A stretch of 44,310 nucleotides of DNA from positions 1 to 44,310 of IMG/VR virus record IMGVR_UViG_3300050139_000071; one strand, written 5' to 3'. The DNA comes from a virus. The position numbers were made by a program, and so were the translations under genes. How positions within the stretch are numbered: position 1 is the first letter of the stretch; the number at the start of each line of letters is the position of its first letter. Of the stretch, positions 23,648-31,388 are shown piece by piece. The notes below the pieces were generated by a model that was given only the letters and a program-made list of their open reading frames with translations, ran no database searches and was not told where the DNA came from.

Positions 23648-24805
23648 TTAGTCTCCTTTACAATTTAATATTTGCTTTAGTGTGTATTCGACCTTTACCA
23701 AATCTTTTGCATATTCAATCGTTTTATCTATGTCCTTATAAGCTCCTGGAATCTCGTCAATGAGAACATCTGACTTTCTGTATTCAATTCCTTCCATAGC
23801 TTTCTCAAGGTCTGCCATATTAAATTTTTCTGATGCTTTCTTTCGAGACATAGTTCTACCTGCTCCGTGTGGTGCTGAACAGAATGATTGCTCGTTTCCA
23901 AGCCCTGAAACAATATAACTGTTTGTTCCCATAGAACCAGGAATCATGGCTTTCTTTCCAATAGAAGCCTCAATAGCACCCTTGCGAGTTATCCAAGAAT
24001 TACCTCCCATGTGATTTTCAACTTGAGTAAAATTATGATGACAATTTATTCGTTCAACTTCAAAATCTGATTGATGACCATTTTCTCCATAAACTGCATA
24101 ACTAACATCCTTAAGAACTCTATCCATCATCTCATCACGATTAAGCATTGCAAAATGTTGAGACCAGTGTAAGTCAGTCATATAGTCATCAAATGACTTT
24201 GTTCCAGGAATTAAATAAGCCAAATCCTCATTAGGTAATGTAATAAACATATCCTTACATAATTCTTGTGCAATTTTTATATATGTATTTCCAACTTTAT
24301 TCCCAACACCACGAGAACCAGAATGAAGTGTTACCCAAATAGTATCTTCTTGGTCAAGACAAATTTCTATAAAATGATTTCCACCACCAAGTGTTCCAAG
24401 TTGTTCGTGCCAATTTCCTACCACCTTATCTGTGTGTGGCATTGCTTCAAGTTCATCAATTCTTTTTTGTGCTGATTCAGTAATTTTATTATTAAATCTT
24501 CCTGCACTCATAGGAACTGAACGCTCAATAGATGCACGAAGTTTTGCTAAATCTCCGAGTTGTTCTTTTTTAAGATTAGTCTTTACTGCTATCATTCCGC
24601 AACCAATATCAACACCAACGGCAGCTGGAATAATTGCTCCTTGTGTTGCTAATACAGTTCCAACAGTAGAACCTTTACCATAATGGCAATCAGGCATGAC
24701 AGCCACATGACGGAATATAAAAGGCATAGAAGCAGTATTTTTAATTTGCTCTTGTGCCTCTACTTCTATTTCTTCCCAAGGTATGAATGTTTTTATTTTA
24801 TCCAT
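23648..24805 (-). CDS. rtcB: RtcB-family RNA ligase
   Basis: A 385-residue protein matching RtcB over its full length: MPDCHYGKGS (38-47), GVDIGCGM (64-71, metal-binding D66 and C69), GGGNHFIE (140-147), LHSGSRG (160-166), HHNF (256-259) and the guanylylation-site region APHGAGRTMSR (311-321). RtcB joins RNA 2',3'-cyclic phosphate or 3'-phosphate ends to 5'-OH ends using GTP. In a phage it could repair tRNAs cut by host anticodon nucleases. No archease and no tRNA gene is nearby. It overlaps the upstream gene by 8 nt. Confidence 0.93.
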   Translation of the reverse strand: MDKIKTFIPWEEIEVEAQEQIKNTASMPFIFRHVAVMPDCHYGKGSTVGTVLATQGAIIPAAVGVDIGCGMIAVKTNLKKEQLGDLAKLRASIERSVPMSAGRFNNKITESAQKRIDELEAMPHTDKVVGNWHEQLGTLGGGNHFIEICLDQEDTIWVTLHSGSRGVGNKVGNTYIKIAQELCKDMFITLPNEDLAYLIPGTKSFDDYMTDLHWSQHFAMLNRDEMMDRVLKDVSYAVYGENGHQSDFEVERINCHHNFTQVENHMGGNSWITRKGAIEASIGKKAMIPGSMGTNSYIVSGLGNEQSFCSAPHGAGRTMSRKKASEKFNMADLEKAMEGIEYRKSDVLIDEIPGAYKDIDKTIEYAKDLVKVEYTLKQILNCKGD

Positions 24806-25142
24806 AAATTTTTAGGATTTCTTCCATTTTTTCTACTAATACTTTTTCTATGTCTTCATCAACATTATTTATAGTGAATGTTTTTTTAGTATTTAATAAA
24901 AATTCTTCAGGTATACTAGTTCCGTCTTCATAAGAATTACAACTACAATGAGATTGATATTCATATCTTAATTTTCCTTCTTTATCAATTCCATATTGTT
25001 CTTGTGAACCTTCGTAATCTTCTTCGTTGTCTGTAACTAAAATCCATATAATATTTGGATTATCCCACCAAAGAGGACTTGGCTTATAATCTTTTTTTAT
25101 TTTGTCCCAATTTTTTATTATGTTTTGTATTACTTCTTTCAT
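24798..25142 (-). CDS. hypothetical protein, 114 aa, coupled to rtcB
   Basis: Starts MKEVIQNIIKNWDKIKK and contains WWDNPNIIWILVTDNEEDY, an acidic middle, one Cys pair (CSCNSY), and a helical C-terminus (DEDIEKVLVEKMEEILKIYG). The 3' end overlaps the rtcB start by 8 nt, so the two are probably co-expressed. No family is recognised; the strict coupling makes it a candidate cofactor of the ligase. Confidence 0.6.
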   Translation of the reverse strand: MKEVIQNIIKNWDKIKKDYKPSPLWWDNPNIIWILVTDNEEDYEGSQEQYGIDKEGKLRYEYQSHCSCNSYEDGTSIPEEFLLNTKKTFTINNVDEDIEKVLVEKMEEILKIYG

Positions 25143-25188
25143 CTCTATAATTCTTCCAATCTTTTATAATAATGACCCGATTGGGGGA

Positions 25189-25404
25189 TTAATCTGTTAC
25201 TTCATGCCACTCTCCGCACTCGCAATTACACCCAACTCTTCTGCAATTTCCTGAACAGATGTGATCACAGTCATCTTTATTCATAAATCCTTCAAGTTCA
25301 TCTTCAAATGTCATATCCGGATGTTCAAGCCAGAAATGGATGAATTTCATGCCTAGGTCTACGATTTGAGATTGTCTATCTGCTGACGATTGTTTTTTCA
25401 ACAT
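25189..25404 (-). CDS. hypothetical protein with Cys-rich tail, 71 aa
   Basis: The best start is ATG 25404 (MLKKQSSADRQ) with AGGGA 8-12 nt upstream; a longer frame from a TTG at 25476 overlaps the previous gene too far. The body is helical (FIHFWLEHPDMTFEDELEGF), and the tail has six Cys and two His within 25 residues (CDHICSGNCRRVGCNCECGEWH), a likely zinc-binding knuckle. It overlaps the upstream gene by 29 nt. Its stop is followed by CCCCC and a hairpin. Confidence 0.55.
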   Translation of the reverse strand: MLKKQSSADRQSQIVDLGMKFIHFWLEHPDMTFEDELEGFMNKDDCDHICSGNCRRVGCNCECGEWHEVTD

Positions 25405-25966
25405 AAGTTTCAATCCCTGGAATAATAATACCTTTTCTAAGTATAGATTCAGTGATAAGCGCCATGTTTGGCACAAGATACTCCCTTGGAATCATCGTCT
25501 CATCAATTATTCTAATTTTCTTTACTTCCCGGATAGATGATTTACCTACTTCACCGGCGGATTTCTTGGGCGCTTCACCAATAACTTCTAATTTATTGGC
25601 GGCGGTATCGGCGCGCATTGTTCCTTTTTCAACCCTAGCGGCAATGCGATCCTTTTCTTTGTTTACTCTATCATCTTCCTGGATCTGCCATGCTAGCATT
25701 TTAGCTTTGATGATTTTATTAGCGTCTGCGAGTTGAATCTCTAAAGGTTTGAAGAGGTCCCGGATAGCGCTAAGTGATTTCATTAAAGGTCTGGTAATTT
25801 CTGTTTTCTTTTCGTCAATGTACTTCTCGGCTTGTCTGACGTTGTGCAAGGCATCTGTAGCCTTGGCCATATCTTCAACTGTTTCAACAATGACAGCATT
25901 GGCGGCTTGTTGTACAGTGAGTACTTGTGTTTTAATTTCTGCTAGTTCTTGTTGTTTTATTTCCAT
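25376..25966 (-). CDS. conserved phage early protein, helical, 196 aa
   Basis: Residues 1-120 are a long helix-rich region (MAKATDALHNVRQAEKYIDE, KTEITRPLMKSLSAIRD, LFKPLEIQLADAN) and the C-terminus is the characteristic tail MIPREYLVPNMALI, then KGIIIPGIETYVEKTI. This protein type recurs in phage recombination operons next to ssDNA-binding proteins and nucleases, but a biochemical role is not established to my knowledge. Here it lies two genes downstream of the ssDNA-binding protein candidate, consistent with a recombination or replication role. Confidence 0.7.
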   Translation of the reverse strand: MEIKQQELAEIKTQVLTVQQAANAVIVETVEDMAKATDALHNVRQAEKYIDEKKTEITRPLMKSLSAIRDLFKPLEIQLADANKIIKAKMLAWQIQEDDRVNKEKDRIAARVEKGTMRADTAANKLEVIGEAPKKSAGEVGKSSIREVKKIRIIDETMIPREYLVPNMALITESILRKGIIIPGIETYVEKTIVSR

Positions 25967-25969
25967 ACG

Positions 25970-26149
25970 CTAATTCTTATGTTTTAAATCTATTATAAGA
26001 TTATTTTTTAATGATTCAATTTCAAATAATATATTTAATCTAGTAAACTCCATAAGATTTTTAAAATCTTTATTTGATAATTTTTCTCTATACTCACTAT
26101 GAAGTGTTAATATTTTATTTTGTAGTTTTATGTATTCTTCTTTTTTCAT
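25970..26149 (-). CDS. small helical protein, 59 aa
   Basis: Start chosen at ATG 26149 (MKKEEYIKLQNK); an upstream TTG at 26188 would run through a structured leader. The product is Lys/Asn/Leu-rich and wholly helical, ending LIIDLKHKN. It is 3 nt from the next gene. No family is recognised. Confidence 0.5.
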   Translation of the reverse strand: MKKEEYIKLQNKILTLHSEYREKLSNKDFKNLMEFTRLNILFEIESLKNNLIIDLKHKN

Positions 26150-26163
26150 ACGATTTTTAATTC

Positions 26164-26296
26164 CATAAGAGCCTAAAGGGGAATACAATTCGCTTCCCTA
26201 GGAGAATAAATTATCTAGCTTATCCGAGATTTCCACTCGCTTTACTCAACGTATAGTGAGACTAAGCGCTTCCCCCTTTAGACCCTCATGGGTCTA
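26164..26296 (-). other. structured leader between early genes
   Basis: A long spacer without a gene contains TAGACCC-TCAT-GGGTCTA at 26279-26296, and CCTAAAGGGGAA with TTCCCTAGG (26172-26203), which can pair. CGCTTCCC occurs twice (near 26191 and 26268). On the minus strand these structures precede the ATG at 26149. This may be a terminator-antiterminator or an mRNA processing site. Confidence 0.4.
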
Positions 26297-26306
26297 GGTT
26301 AAATTA

Positions 26307-26831
26307 TTAAACTACTTTAAACGGATCAGCACCATTGAATAATCCTTCAAGATTTACTGGACGAGCTTCATAAGCTGCTTTTATAGCATCACTTATTTCT
26401 GTATGAGGATTTGGCATTACAGAATATTCTGTATCATTCATGGTTGTTCCTTTTCGATTAATAGTAATATCATAGCCCTTTGGTGATCCCCACTTGGTAT
26501 TGTCCACGAGAGCCTTGATAGCTGTCATGATTGACTTCTGTGCTATTTCAAGAATCTGTACTCTTTCCGCTTCATAATTCCAAACAACACAAGCCCAGAA
26601 ATGCTTGGGTGTGCCACCATCTTTAATATCCGCTGGTGCAGTAGTGAATTGTTCTTTTTGTCTAATTGGTTTGTTATCTTTGTTAAAATATTCGTATCCT
26701 ATAACTACTGAAGAAAGTACTCTAAAGGTAGTATCGCCCTGAGGAAACTTGTTCAAGTAATCATTGGTAACGGGAACTTTATAATCGTCTGTTGGGAAAA
26801 AATTATCTTCTTGGTTTGTTTTTTTTGTCAT
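26307..26831 (-). CDS. putative single-stranded DNA-binding protein
   Basis: A 174-residue protein. Residues ~28-150 resemble phage gp32-like or OB-fold SSBs: GDTTFRVLSSVVIGYEYF, then KHFWACVVWNYEAERVQILEI, then AIKALVDNTKWGSPKGYDITINRKG. The C-terminus is NGADPFKVV, preceded by acidic residues but less acidic than in classical SSBs. In many phages proteins of this pattern coat ssDNA during replication. It is transcribed with helicase, primase and nuclease genes, which fits. The assignment is by pattern and context. Confidence 0.65.
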   Translation of the reverse strand: MTKKTNQEDNFFPTDDYKVPVTNDYLNKFPQGDTTFRVLSSVVIGYEYFNKDNKPIRQKEQFTTAPADIKDGGTPKHFWACVVWNYEAERVQILEIAQKSIMTAIKALVDNTKWGSPKGYDITINRKGTTMNDTEYSVMPNPHTEISDAIKAAYEARPVNLEGLFNGADPFKVV

Positions 26832-26903
26832 ATATTTTTTAATTTGTGTTAATTGTTTTTAATGTTTTTTCATATCCACTAATCGATCGTAGTGGGATTA
26901 TGA

Positions 26904-27092
26904 CTATATATTTACTACTGTCGGCATGTAATGGGTGTATTCAACTCCGGCACGGCTCTTTGTTTTAATTTCTGCATAAGCAATTGCTTTAGTAGCCCCA
27001 GATATTTTAGGCCTCAAACGCATATCGGAATTGTTTTTCTTTGGATTAAACTTATTCTCTAATATTGTTTTTTGTGAATGATTGTATTTCAT
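26904..27092 (-). CDS. small basic protein, 62 aa
   Basis: Starts MKYNHSQKTILENKF, is Lys/Arg-rich, and ends in an apparent beta hairpin (RAGVEYTHYMPTVVNI). It begins 1 nt after the ribbon-helix-helix gene and precedes the ssDNA-binding candidate. Nucleic-acid binding is possible from its charge; no family is recognised. Confidence 0.55.
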   Translation of the reverse strand: MKYNHSQKTILENKFNPKKNNSDMRLRPKISGATKAIAYAEIKTKSRAGVEYTHYMPTVVNI

Positions 27093-27093
27093 A

Positions 27094-27267
27094 TTATTTT
27101 ATCTCCTCTAACATTTTGCTAATTTTATCGCTCATGCTTGGCTCTTCAAATCCTGAAACTAATTCATCAATAATCTCGGTAATACGCCGGTTTTGTTTGT
27201 ATGCCGCCAGCCGGAGCTTTTCGTGAGTGGCGCGGGAGATTCTAATTGTGGTGGTGGGGTTTAACAT
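27094..27267 (-). CDS. ribbon-helix-helix DNA-binding protein, 57 aa
   Basis: ATG at 27267 overlaps the stop of the zinc-ribbon gene. The product starts MLNPTTTIRISRATHEKLRL, then AAYKQNRRITEIIDELVSGF: a beta strand with alternating polar residues followed by two helices, the CopG/Arc ribbon-helix-helix pattern. Such proteins act as dimeric repressors. It could bind the repeated operator sites at 33.6-33.8 kb or autoregulate, which is speculation. It is too short for many gene callers, but the fold pattern is clear. Confidence 0.7.
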   Translation of the reverse strand: MLNPTTTIRISRATHEKLRLAAYKQNRRITEIIDELVSGFEEPSMSDKISKMLEEIK

Positions 27268-27389
27268 TAAATTTTATATTTAATAAACTGCTTACAGAAA
27301 CTACAGCACTTTGGTTTCTCTAAACGACTATTCCACTTATAACCACATTTTTTGCAGACTTGCTTATATACTATCTTTTTCTTATTCAT
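27267..27389 (-). CDS. zinc-ribbon protein, 40 aa
   Basis: ATG at 27389. The product MNKKKIVYKQVCKKCGYKWN continues with CCSFC after 13 residues, a rubredoxin-like or treble-clef zinc site, and ends in a basic tail. Its ATG coincides with the predicted start of a TTGACA promoter, so the mRNA would be leaderless. Its stop overlaps the next ATG. Confidence 0.6.
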   Translation of the reverse strand: MNKKKIVYKQVCKKCGYKWNSRLEKPKCCSFCKQFIKYKI

Positions 27390-27396
27390 ATAGCTT

Positions 27397-27425
27397 ATTT
27401 TATAAAATTATTATTATTATGTCAA
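27397..27425 (-). promoter_or_regulatory. early promoter with consensus -35
   Basis: On the minus strand a perfect TTGACA (27425-27420) and TAAAAT (27402-27397) are 17 bp apart. The start would be near 27390, next to the ATG at 27389. This would drive the zinc-ribbon, ribbon-helix-helix and downstream genes independently of the helicase transcript. Confidence 0.55.
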
Positions 27426-27445
27426 CAATTAAACTGTTAATAACT

Positions 27446-27832
27446 TTACAATGGTATTTTAAAAAGACAAGGACTATCAAATCGCGCGCCTTTCCAGTCG
27501 TCTATGTCGAAGACAAGGCAGATGCCGTGAGCCGTATAGCAGGCCACTACGAAGGCTTGTGATCCCCGAAGCATAAAAGCATCGAATGGAAGTCTTGTTT
27601 TGTTGTCAGCAATTTTATGTATAATAGTGCCATGCTTAGCCGACAAAAGCGCTTGCCTCTGATGAGGTTGAAGCGCTTTTTCTGGGATTGTATTTGTTTT
27701 TGTAGCTTTGATTTCTATTGCACAACTAGAAAGGTTCGGATTGTTCCGAAAATACGCTAGCACCTTCGGGGTCACTCCCGCCTCGCGCTTGTCTAGTTTC
27801 CGAGGTAGTTCCGGCAAGGTATTCAATGACAT
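27446..27832 (-). CDS. VRR/RecU-like nuclease (Holliday junction resolvase candidate)
   Basis: The start at ATG 27832 is preferred for its upstream GGAAAAG; ATG 27850 is also possible. The 128-residue product has KVLAYFRNNPNLSSCAIEIKATK, read here in two parts (KVLAYFRNNPN and SCAIEIKATK), then LQPHQRQALLSAKHG and LPFDAFMLRGSQAFVVACY. The E-x-K after a strand, the HQ...AL helix and the final strand pair match VRR-NUC/RecU-like PD-(D/E)XK nucleases. It overlaps the helicase gene by 107 nt in another frame. An extended -10 (TGCTATACT, minus strand, 27866-27858) inside the helicase gene may serve it. Confidence 0.65.
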   Translation of the reverse strand: MSLNTLPELPRKLDKREAGVTPKVLAYFRNNPNLSSCAIEIKATKTNTIPEKALQPHQRQALLSAKHGTIIHKIADNKTRLPFDAFMLRGSQAFVVACYTAHGICLVFDIDDWKGARFDSPCLFKIPL

Positions 27833-28961
27833 CAAAATCTTTTCCGGCATTAACTTGAGTATAGCATGCCTTGTCGCATTTGCCTCCAAGAAGATAGAAA
27901 AAAGTATTCTCGTGAAGATTATGGATGCGTTTAACTCGGAATTTCATCTGTGCGTGGTCTATGTACTTGAAAGACAATGACGCAAACACTACCACCGAAA
28001 ACTTATCTGCATCAAATCCGGCGCCCATTGAGGCCTGCACGAAAAACACGCAATCGTCCGACTCTTGCGCCTGCCTAATAACATCGTCCTGATCCTTTGT
28101 CTGACCGGATAAGACAAAAACCTGCCTGTCCTCGCCTATCCATTCAGAATAGTTTTTAATCTGCTCTGTGTAGTAGCATACAACGATTACTTTTCTGTAT
28201 TTATTCAGTATCTCCTGAAGTACACTAAACTTCTCCTTGCCGTTTTCAGCTCGGTGACGAGCGTGCCATTCAGCGCTGGGCTCGAGATATTGACTGCCTA
28301 GCGTTTCTTCTTGCTTCTTCGTCCATTTTACTATCACCGGTGGTGGCGTGTGCTGTATAGGCACATCCACAACATCCGACATAAGCACTATATCAGATAT
28401 ATTTTCTATGTAAGGCCTGATCTTTGTCCGCCAGTCTTTGTTTTTCTCGTAATGCAACCGCCCGAATTTGTCCGTAAGGTGAAAAAACTCCTCCCGGAAT
28501 TTCTTTACATCCCAATAAACGCCAAGATAACATGCAAGCGTGTGTATATTCCATGGAGTGGATCTAACCGGCGTAGCTGTAAGAAGCAATATATGCGCCT
28601 CTGGGTGTGCTTTAACGTAATTATAAAGCACTGTGGTGCGCTGTGAGCGCGCTTTATCAAAGATAGGCGAAGCATGATCTTGCGCCTCATCCAAAATAAG
28701 TGCCTGATATTGATTGAGGTCTATCTTTTTTATCTCATCCCTGGAGCATACATCAGCAACTGCGCCGTCTTCTTTTAGATCGCGTTGCCATTTGCCTATG
28801 ATTGCCTTAGGGCATACCACAAGCGCTTTTAGTCCTTTGCGTTTGTTTAACCACAAAGCGCCGGCAAATGTCTTGCCAAGTCCGCCTTCCCATACCAAGA
28901 GATCGCGGTTTTTGTTGCGGTCTATAAATGCTTGTTGATGTTTATATGGTGTTTTTTTCAT
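27726..28961 (-). CDS. SNF2/superfamily 2 DNA helicase
   Basis: A 411-residue protein with motif I WEGGLGKT (24-31), motif Ia VVCPKAIIGKW, motif II DEAQ (91-94), motif III LLLTATP (125-131), and in the second RecA domain VVCYYTEQI, VFVLSGQTK and a motif VI-like QMKFRVKRIH. It is small for an SNF2 helicase and carries no extra nuclease. It starts 1 nt after the primase stop. It probably remodels forks or branched DNA together with the overlapping nuclease. Confidence 0.85.
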   Translation of the reverse strand: MKKTPYKHQQAFIDRNKNRDLLVWEGGLGKTFAGALWLNKRKGLKALVVCPKAIIGKWQRDLKEDGAVADVCSRDEIKKIDLNQYQALILDEAQDHASPIFDKARSQRTTVLYNYVKAHPEAHILLLTATPVRSTPWNIHTLACYLGVYWDVKKFREEFFHLTDKFGRLHYEKNKDWRTKIRPYIENISDIVLMSDVVDVPIQHTPPPVIVKWTKKQEETLGSQYLEPSAEWHARHRAENGKEKFSVLQEILNKYRKVIVVCYYTEQIKNYSEWIGEDRQVFVLSGQTKDQDDVIRQAQESDDCVFFVQASMGAGFDADKFSVVVFASLSFKYIDHAQMKFRVKRIHNLHENTFFYLLGGKCDKACYTQVNAGKDFDVIEYLAGTTSETRQARGGSDPEGASVFSEQSEPF

Positions 28962-28962
28962 A

Positions 28963-31044
28963 TTAAAATGGAATTTCTTCCTGATTATTATTTTTCAATA
29001 AGTCAACCAATTCTTCCAATGCTGGTATAACTTTTTTTGAAGGATTATCTTTTAATTCTTTTTGTTTCTTTTCTGATATATACCAACGATTTTTTTGTTC
29101 TCCATCTACCATTTTTCGTATTTTCTCAAGTCCTAATTGGTTTCTAAATATATTTGCTATTCTCATTTCATGTTTGCGATCCAGTCGGAGTACATGTTCA
29201 TTCGTAAAAATTCCGGTAAATACTTCTATTACAGTAGTGCTAAAATTTTCACTACCTTCGCAATAGTCTGCGTTCTTTCTTACTTCATTAATAATAAGTT
29301 CAGCCCAAGAATCATCCGGTAAATGATCCTGCTGTATTCTTTCTGCCTCGTCTTTAGGAACCTGTGGCACCATGTCAGGATTATCTTTATACTTTAGCCA
29401 ATGTAATGCTTCGGCAAACAACTGCTCGCGATTGTCTTCCAGCCATTTAAAATTTACCATTGTCTGTGGTAAATCTACTGCCCAATACCTACGATTACCT
29501 GTAGCATCAACAAAAGGCTCAATGTTGTTGGTACTCATTGAGAATATAAAACGACGTGGAAATTTTTTCGGCACTCTGTCATACGGCGCGCGGAATTCGT
29601 CATCTCTCTGTGTGATCATTGTCTTTAGTTTTAATACCTCTGCTTTATATAGCGTTGCACCTTCGTCTAGGTCTATAATTAAAGCACCACGGAGTGAAAG
29701 ATAAAAATCTTTATTCTCCACCGATCCAGAAAAAGACTTATACCACTTGCCACCAATAATACGGAACAAGCTGGTTTTCCCAATTCCTTGGCCCCCAACC
29801 AAAACAAGCATATAGTCTGCAATACATCCCGGATTCATTATTCTGTCTGCAATCTGTATAAACCATTGAGCACCAACTCCGCGATTGTAATCATTATCTT
29901 CAACACCAGTAGCAGTTGTTAGCCAAGTAAAAAGGCGCTGTTGTCCATCCCATTTTAAATCAGTCAACCAGTCTTTTGCCTCATCGTAGCGATTATCATA
30001 GGCACAATGGACTAAGGCGGAGAATACTGCGTCTTTAGTGATCGCATGCAAGCCAAACTTGGTCTGTAATGTATATTGTATTTTTATAATATCATTATCT
30101 TCTATTGGTACTCCGTCAATCTCTATCTCCTGTCTGAAAAGGTTATAGCGTATCTTATCGCGGAAGTCCGGATGCGCTTCCAATATGGCCACCACATTAG
30201 ACATATTCATAAATGGAATACCAGATCTGCTTTTCTTTATTGCCATTGTTTCTCCGGTGTGAATATCATCTATTATCACCGGCGTTTCTTCTGTAAGGGA
30301 TATCCTGCGCTGTTTTTCTTTCTTGGCAATACTATTAAACACAGTTAGCACTTCGCTATCGGGAAGAGTTGGCGTATATGTCATATTTGCTCGCTGCACT
30401 GCCGGCAGTATCTCTGTATACCAATTATTCTCGTTAGGCTCGGCTTGCAATAGTTTGCCAGCAAAACTTGCAAGGGTTGCATTTCTCGCGCCGGCTTTCG
30501 CTGTTGTTAATTCCGTAATAGTTTTCCTCTGTTTTTGTTTAGGAAATAAATGAATAGGAAATGGCGCAATCGGTATATTGTTTATTACTTTATATTCTCC
30601 GCCTGCTTTCTTGCCTTGCTTATCTATGTAGTCTGTTATTGAGCCGGAGGCGATAACATAACCGCCGTCTGAGCGAAGATCCACGAATGGCATAGAAGGA
30701 TAACCAGATGCTGATATAGTAAAGCCCTCTGTATATTGATAATATTTTTGTAGTCCTCCGTTGCCAGTCTGGACAGTAAAAGTCTCAGGGAAAATATCTT
30801 TCGCTCCCTTGTAAGTGTCTATATCTATTACAATTATACCGGAGAGCTTACCTGTCGCTATGGCAATAGTCCTATTAGGAATAGAAAACCATTCTAGCAC
30901 TTTCTCTTCAGAGGCTTGCGCTGTTTGGTATGGCTTCCATTCTTTTAGCGCTGGTGTCTTATCTAGATTGCACGGGAAAATACTGTATCCATTGGCATGG
31001 AGAGCTAGGGCTTGTTGTTGGATTGTAGTTAGTGTTTGTTCCAT
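28963..31044 (-). CDS. primase-polymerase / VirE-type replicative helicase
   Basis: A 693-residue fusion. Residues ~8-165 are a bifunctional primase-polymerase domain (ALALHANGYSIFPC, then the metal-binding D74 and D76 in IVIDIDTYKG, then FVDLRSDGGYVIA). Residues ~340-600 are a VirE/D5-like ATPase with Walker A GGQGIGKTS (417-425), Walker B LIIDLDEG (455-462), and the arginine-finger region FSMSTNN...TGNRRYW. It is the central replication protein: it primes and unwinds DNA, with synthesis left to a host polymerase because no phage polymerase gene is present. It has a structured 120-nt leader. Confidence 0.9.
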   Translation of the reverse strand: MEQTLTTIQQQALALHANGYSIFPCNLDKTPALKEWKPYQTAQASEEKVLEWFSIPNRTIAIATGKLSGIIVIDIDTYKGAKDIFPETFTVQTGNGGLQKYYQYTEGFTISASGYPSMPFVDLRSDGGYVIASGSITDYIDKQGKKAGGEYKVINNIPIAPFPIHLFPKQKQRKTITELTTAKAGARNATLASFAGKLLQAEPNENNWYTEILPAVQRANMTYTPTLPDSEVLTVFNSIAKKEKQRRISLTEETPVIIDDIHTGETMAIKKSRSGIPFMNMSNVVAILEAHPDFRDKIRYNLFRQEIEIDGVPIEDNDIIKIQYTLQTKFGLHAITKDAVFSALVHCAYDNRYDEAKDWLTDLKWDGQQRLFTWLTTATGVEDNDYNRGVGAQWFIQIADRIMNPGCIADYMLVLVGGQGIGKTSLFRIIGGKWYKSFSGSVENKDFYLSLRGALIIDLDEGATLYKAEVLKLKTMITQRDDEFRAPYDRVPKKFPRRFIFSMSTNNIEPFVDATGNRRYWAVDLPQTMVNFKWLEDNREQLFAEALHWLKYKDNPDMVPQVPKDEAERIQQDHLPDDSWAELIINEVRKNADYCEGSENFSTTVIEVFTGIFTNEHVLRLDRKHEMRIANIFRNQLGLEKIRKMVDGEQKNRWYISEKKQKELKDNPSKKVIPALEELVDLLKNNNQEEIPF

Positions 31045-31071
31045 AGACTTGTTTCTTTGTTCACATACAAA

Positions 31072-31125
31072 AGTCCGCCAACAGATGCATGAAGCTCACT
31101 AAGTGATCCTCGCTGTTGACGGACT
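31072..31125 (-). other. long hairpin in the primase leader
   Basis: On the minus-strand RNA AGTCCGTCAACAG (31125-31113) pairs with CTGTTGGCGGACT (31084-31072), 13 positions with one mismatch. An inner TCAC/GTGA hairpin lies in the loop. The loop also contains CTTCATGCAT, complementary to ATGCATGAAG at the 5' end of the predicted transcript (31163-31154). Confidence 0.7.
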
Positions 31126-31169
31126 ATTAAATGCGAATTTTTTAATTGTTTTACTTCATGCATATTATT

Positions 31170-31198
31170 ATTATACTCCCCTAATTATTGTTTGCAAA
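31170..31198 (-). promoter_or_regulatory. promoter of the primase operon
   Basis: On the minus strand TTTGCA (31198-31193), 17 bp, TATAAT (31175-31170). The start is near 31163, giving a 119-nt leader before the ATG at 31044. TTTGCA is also the core of the 33.6-33.8 kb repeats. Confidence 0.6.
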
Positions 31199-31219
31199 TT
31201 AAAAAGGGGATAACCTTGT

Positions 31220-31381
31220 TTATTTTGTGTATTGTTCTAATTCACTTTCTTTTATCCTATATTCCCTGCCGATTTTAATTGCTTTTATCTTCTTTTCTCT
31301 AATAAAACGCAAGACTGTTTGTTTGTCTATTTTTAATATTTTTGCTACTTCTTCTGCGGTATATAGTAATGGTATTGTCAT
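31220..31381 (-). CDS. HTH_17 / excisionase-like DNA-binding protein, 53 aa
   Basis: ATG at 31381. The product MTIPLLYTAEEVAKILKIDK continues QTVLRFIREKKIKAI, then KIGREYRIKESELEQY. This is the winged HTH_17 pattern (YTxEEVAxxLxIxxxTVxRxIRxxxIxAxKIGxxxRI) shared by excisionases and MerR-like regulators. There is no integrase in the genome, so a transcription or replication-initiation role is more likely than excision. It is just upstream of the primase promoter, which it may control. Confidence 0.8.
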   Translation of the reverse strand: MTIPLLYTAEEVAKILKIDKQTVLRFIREKKIKAIKIGREYRIKESELEQYTK

Positions 31382-31388
31382 ATAGTTA

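Noticed and set aside
31220-31381. Evidence of lysogeny from an excisionase-like gene
   Set aside because: No integrase or attachment site is visible; HTH_17 proteins are also common regulators in lytic phages.
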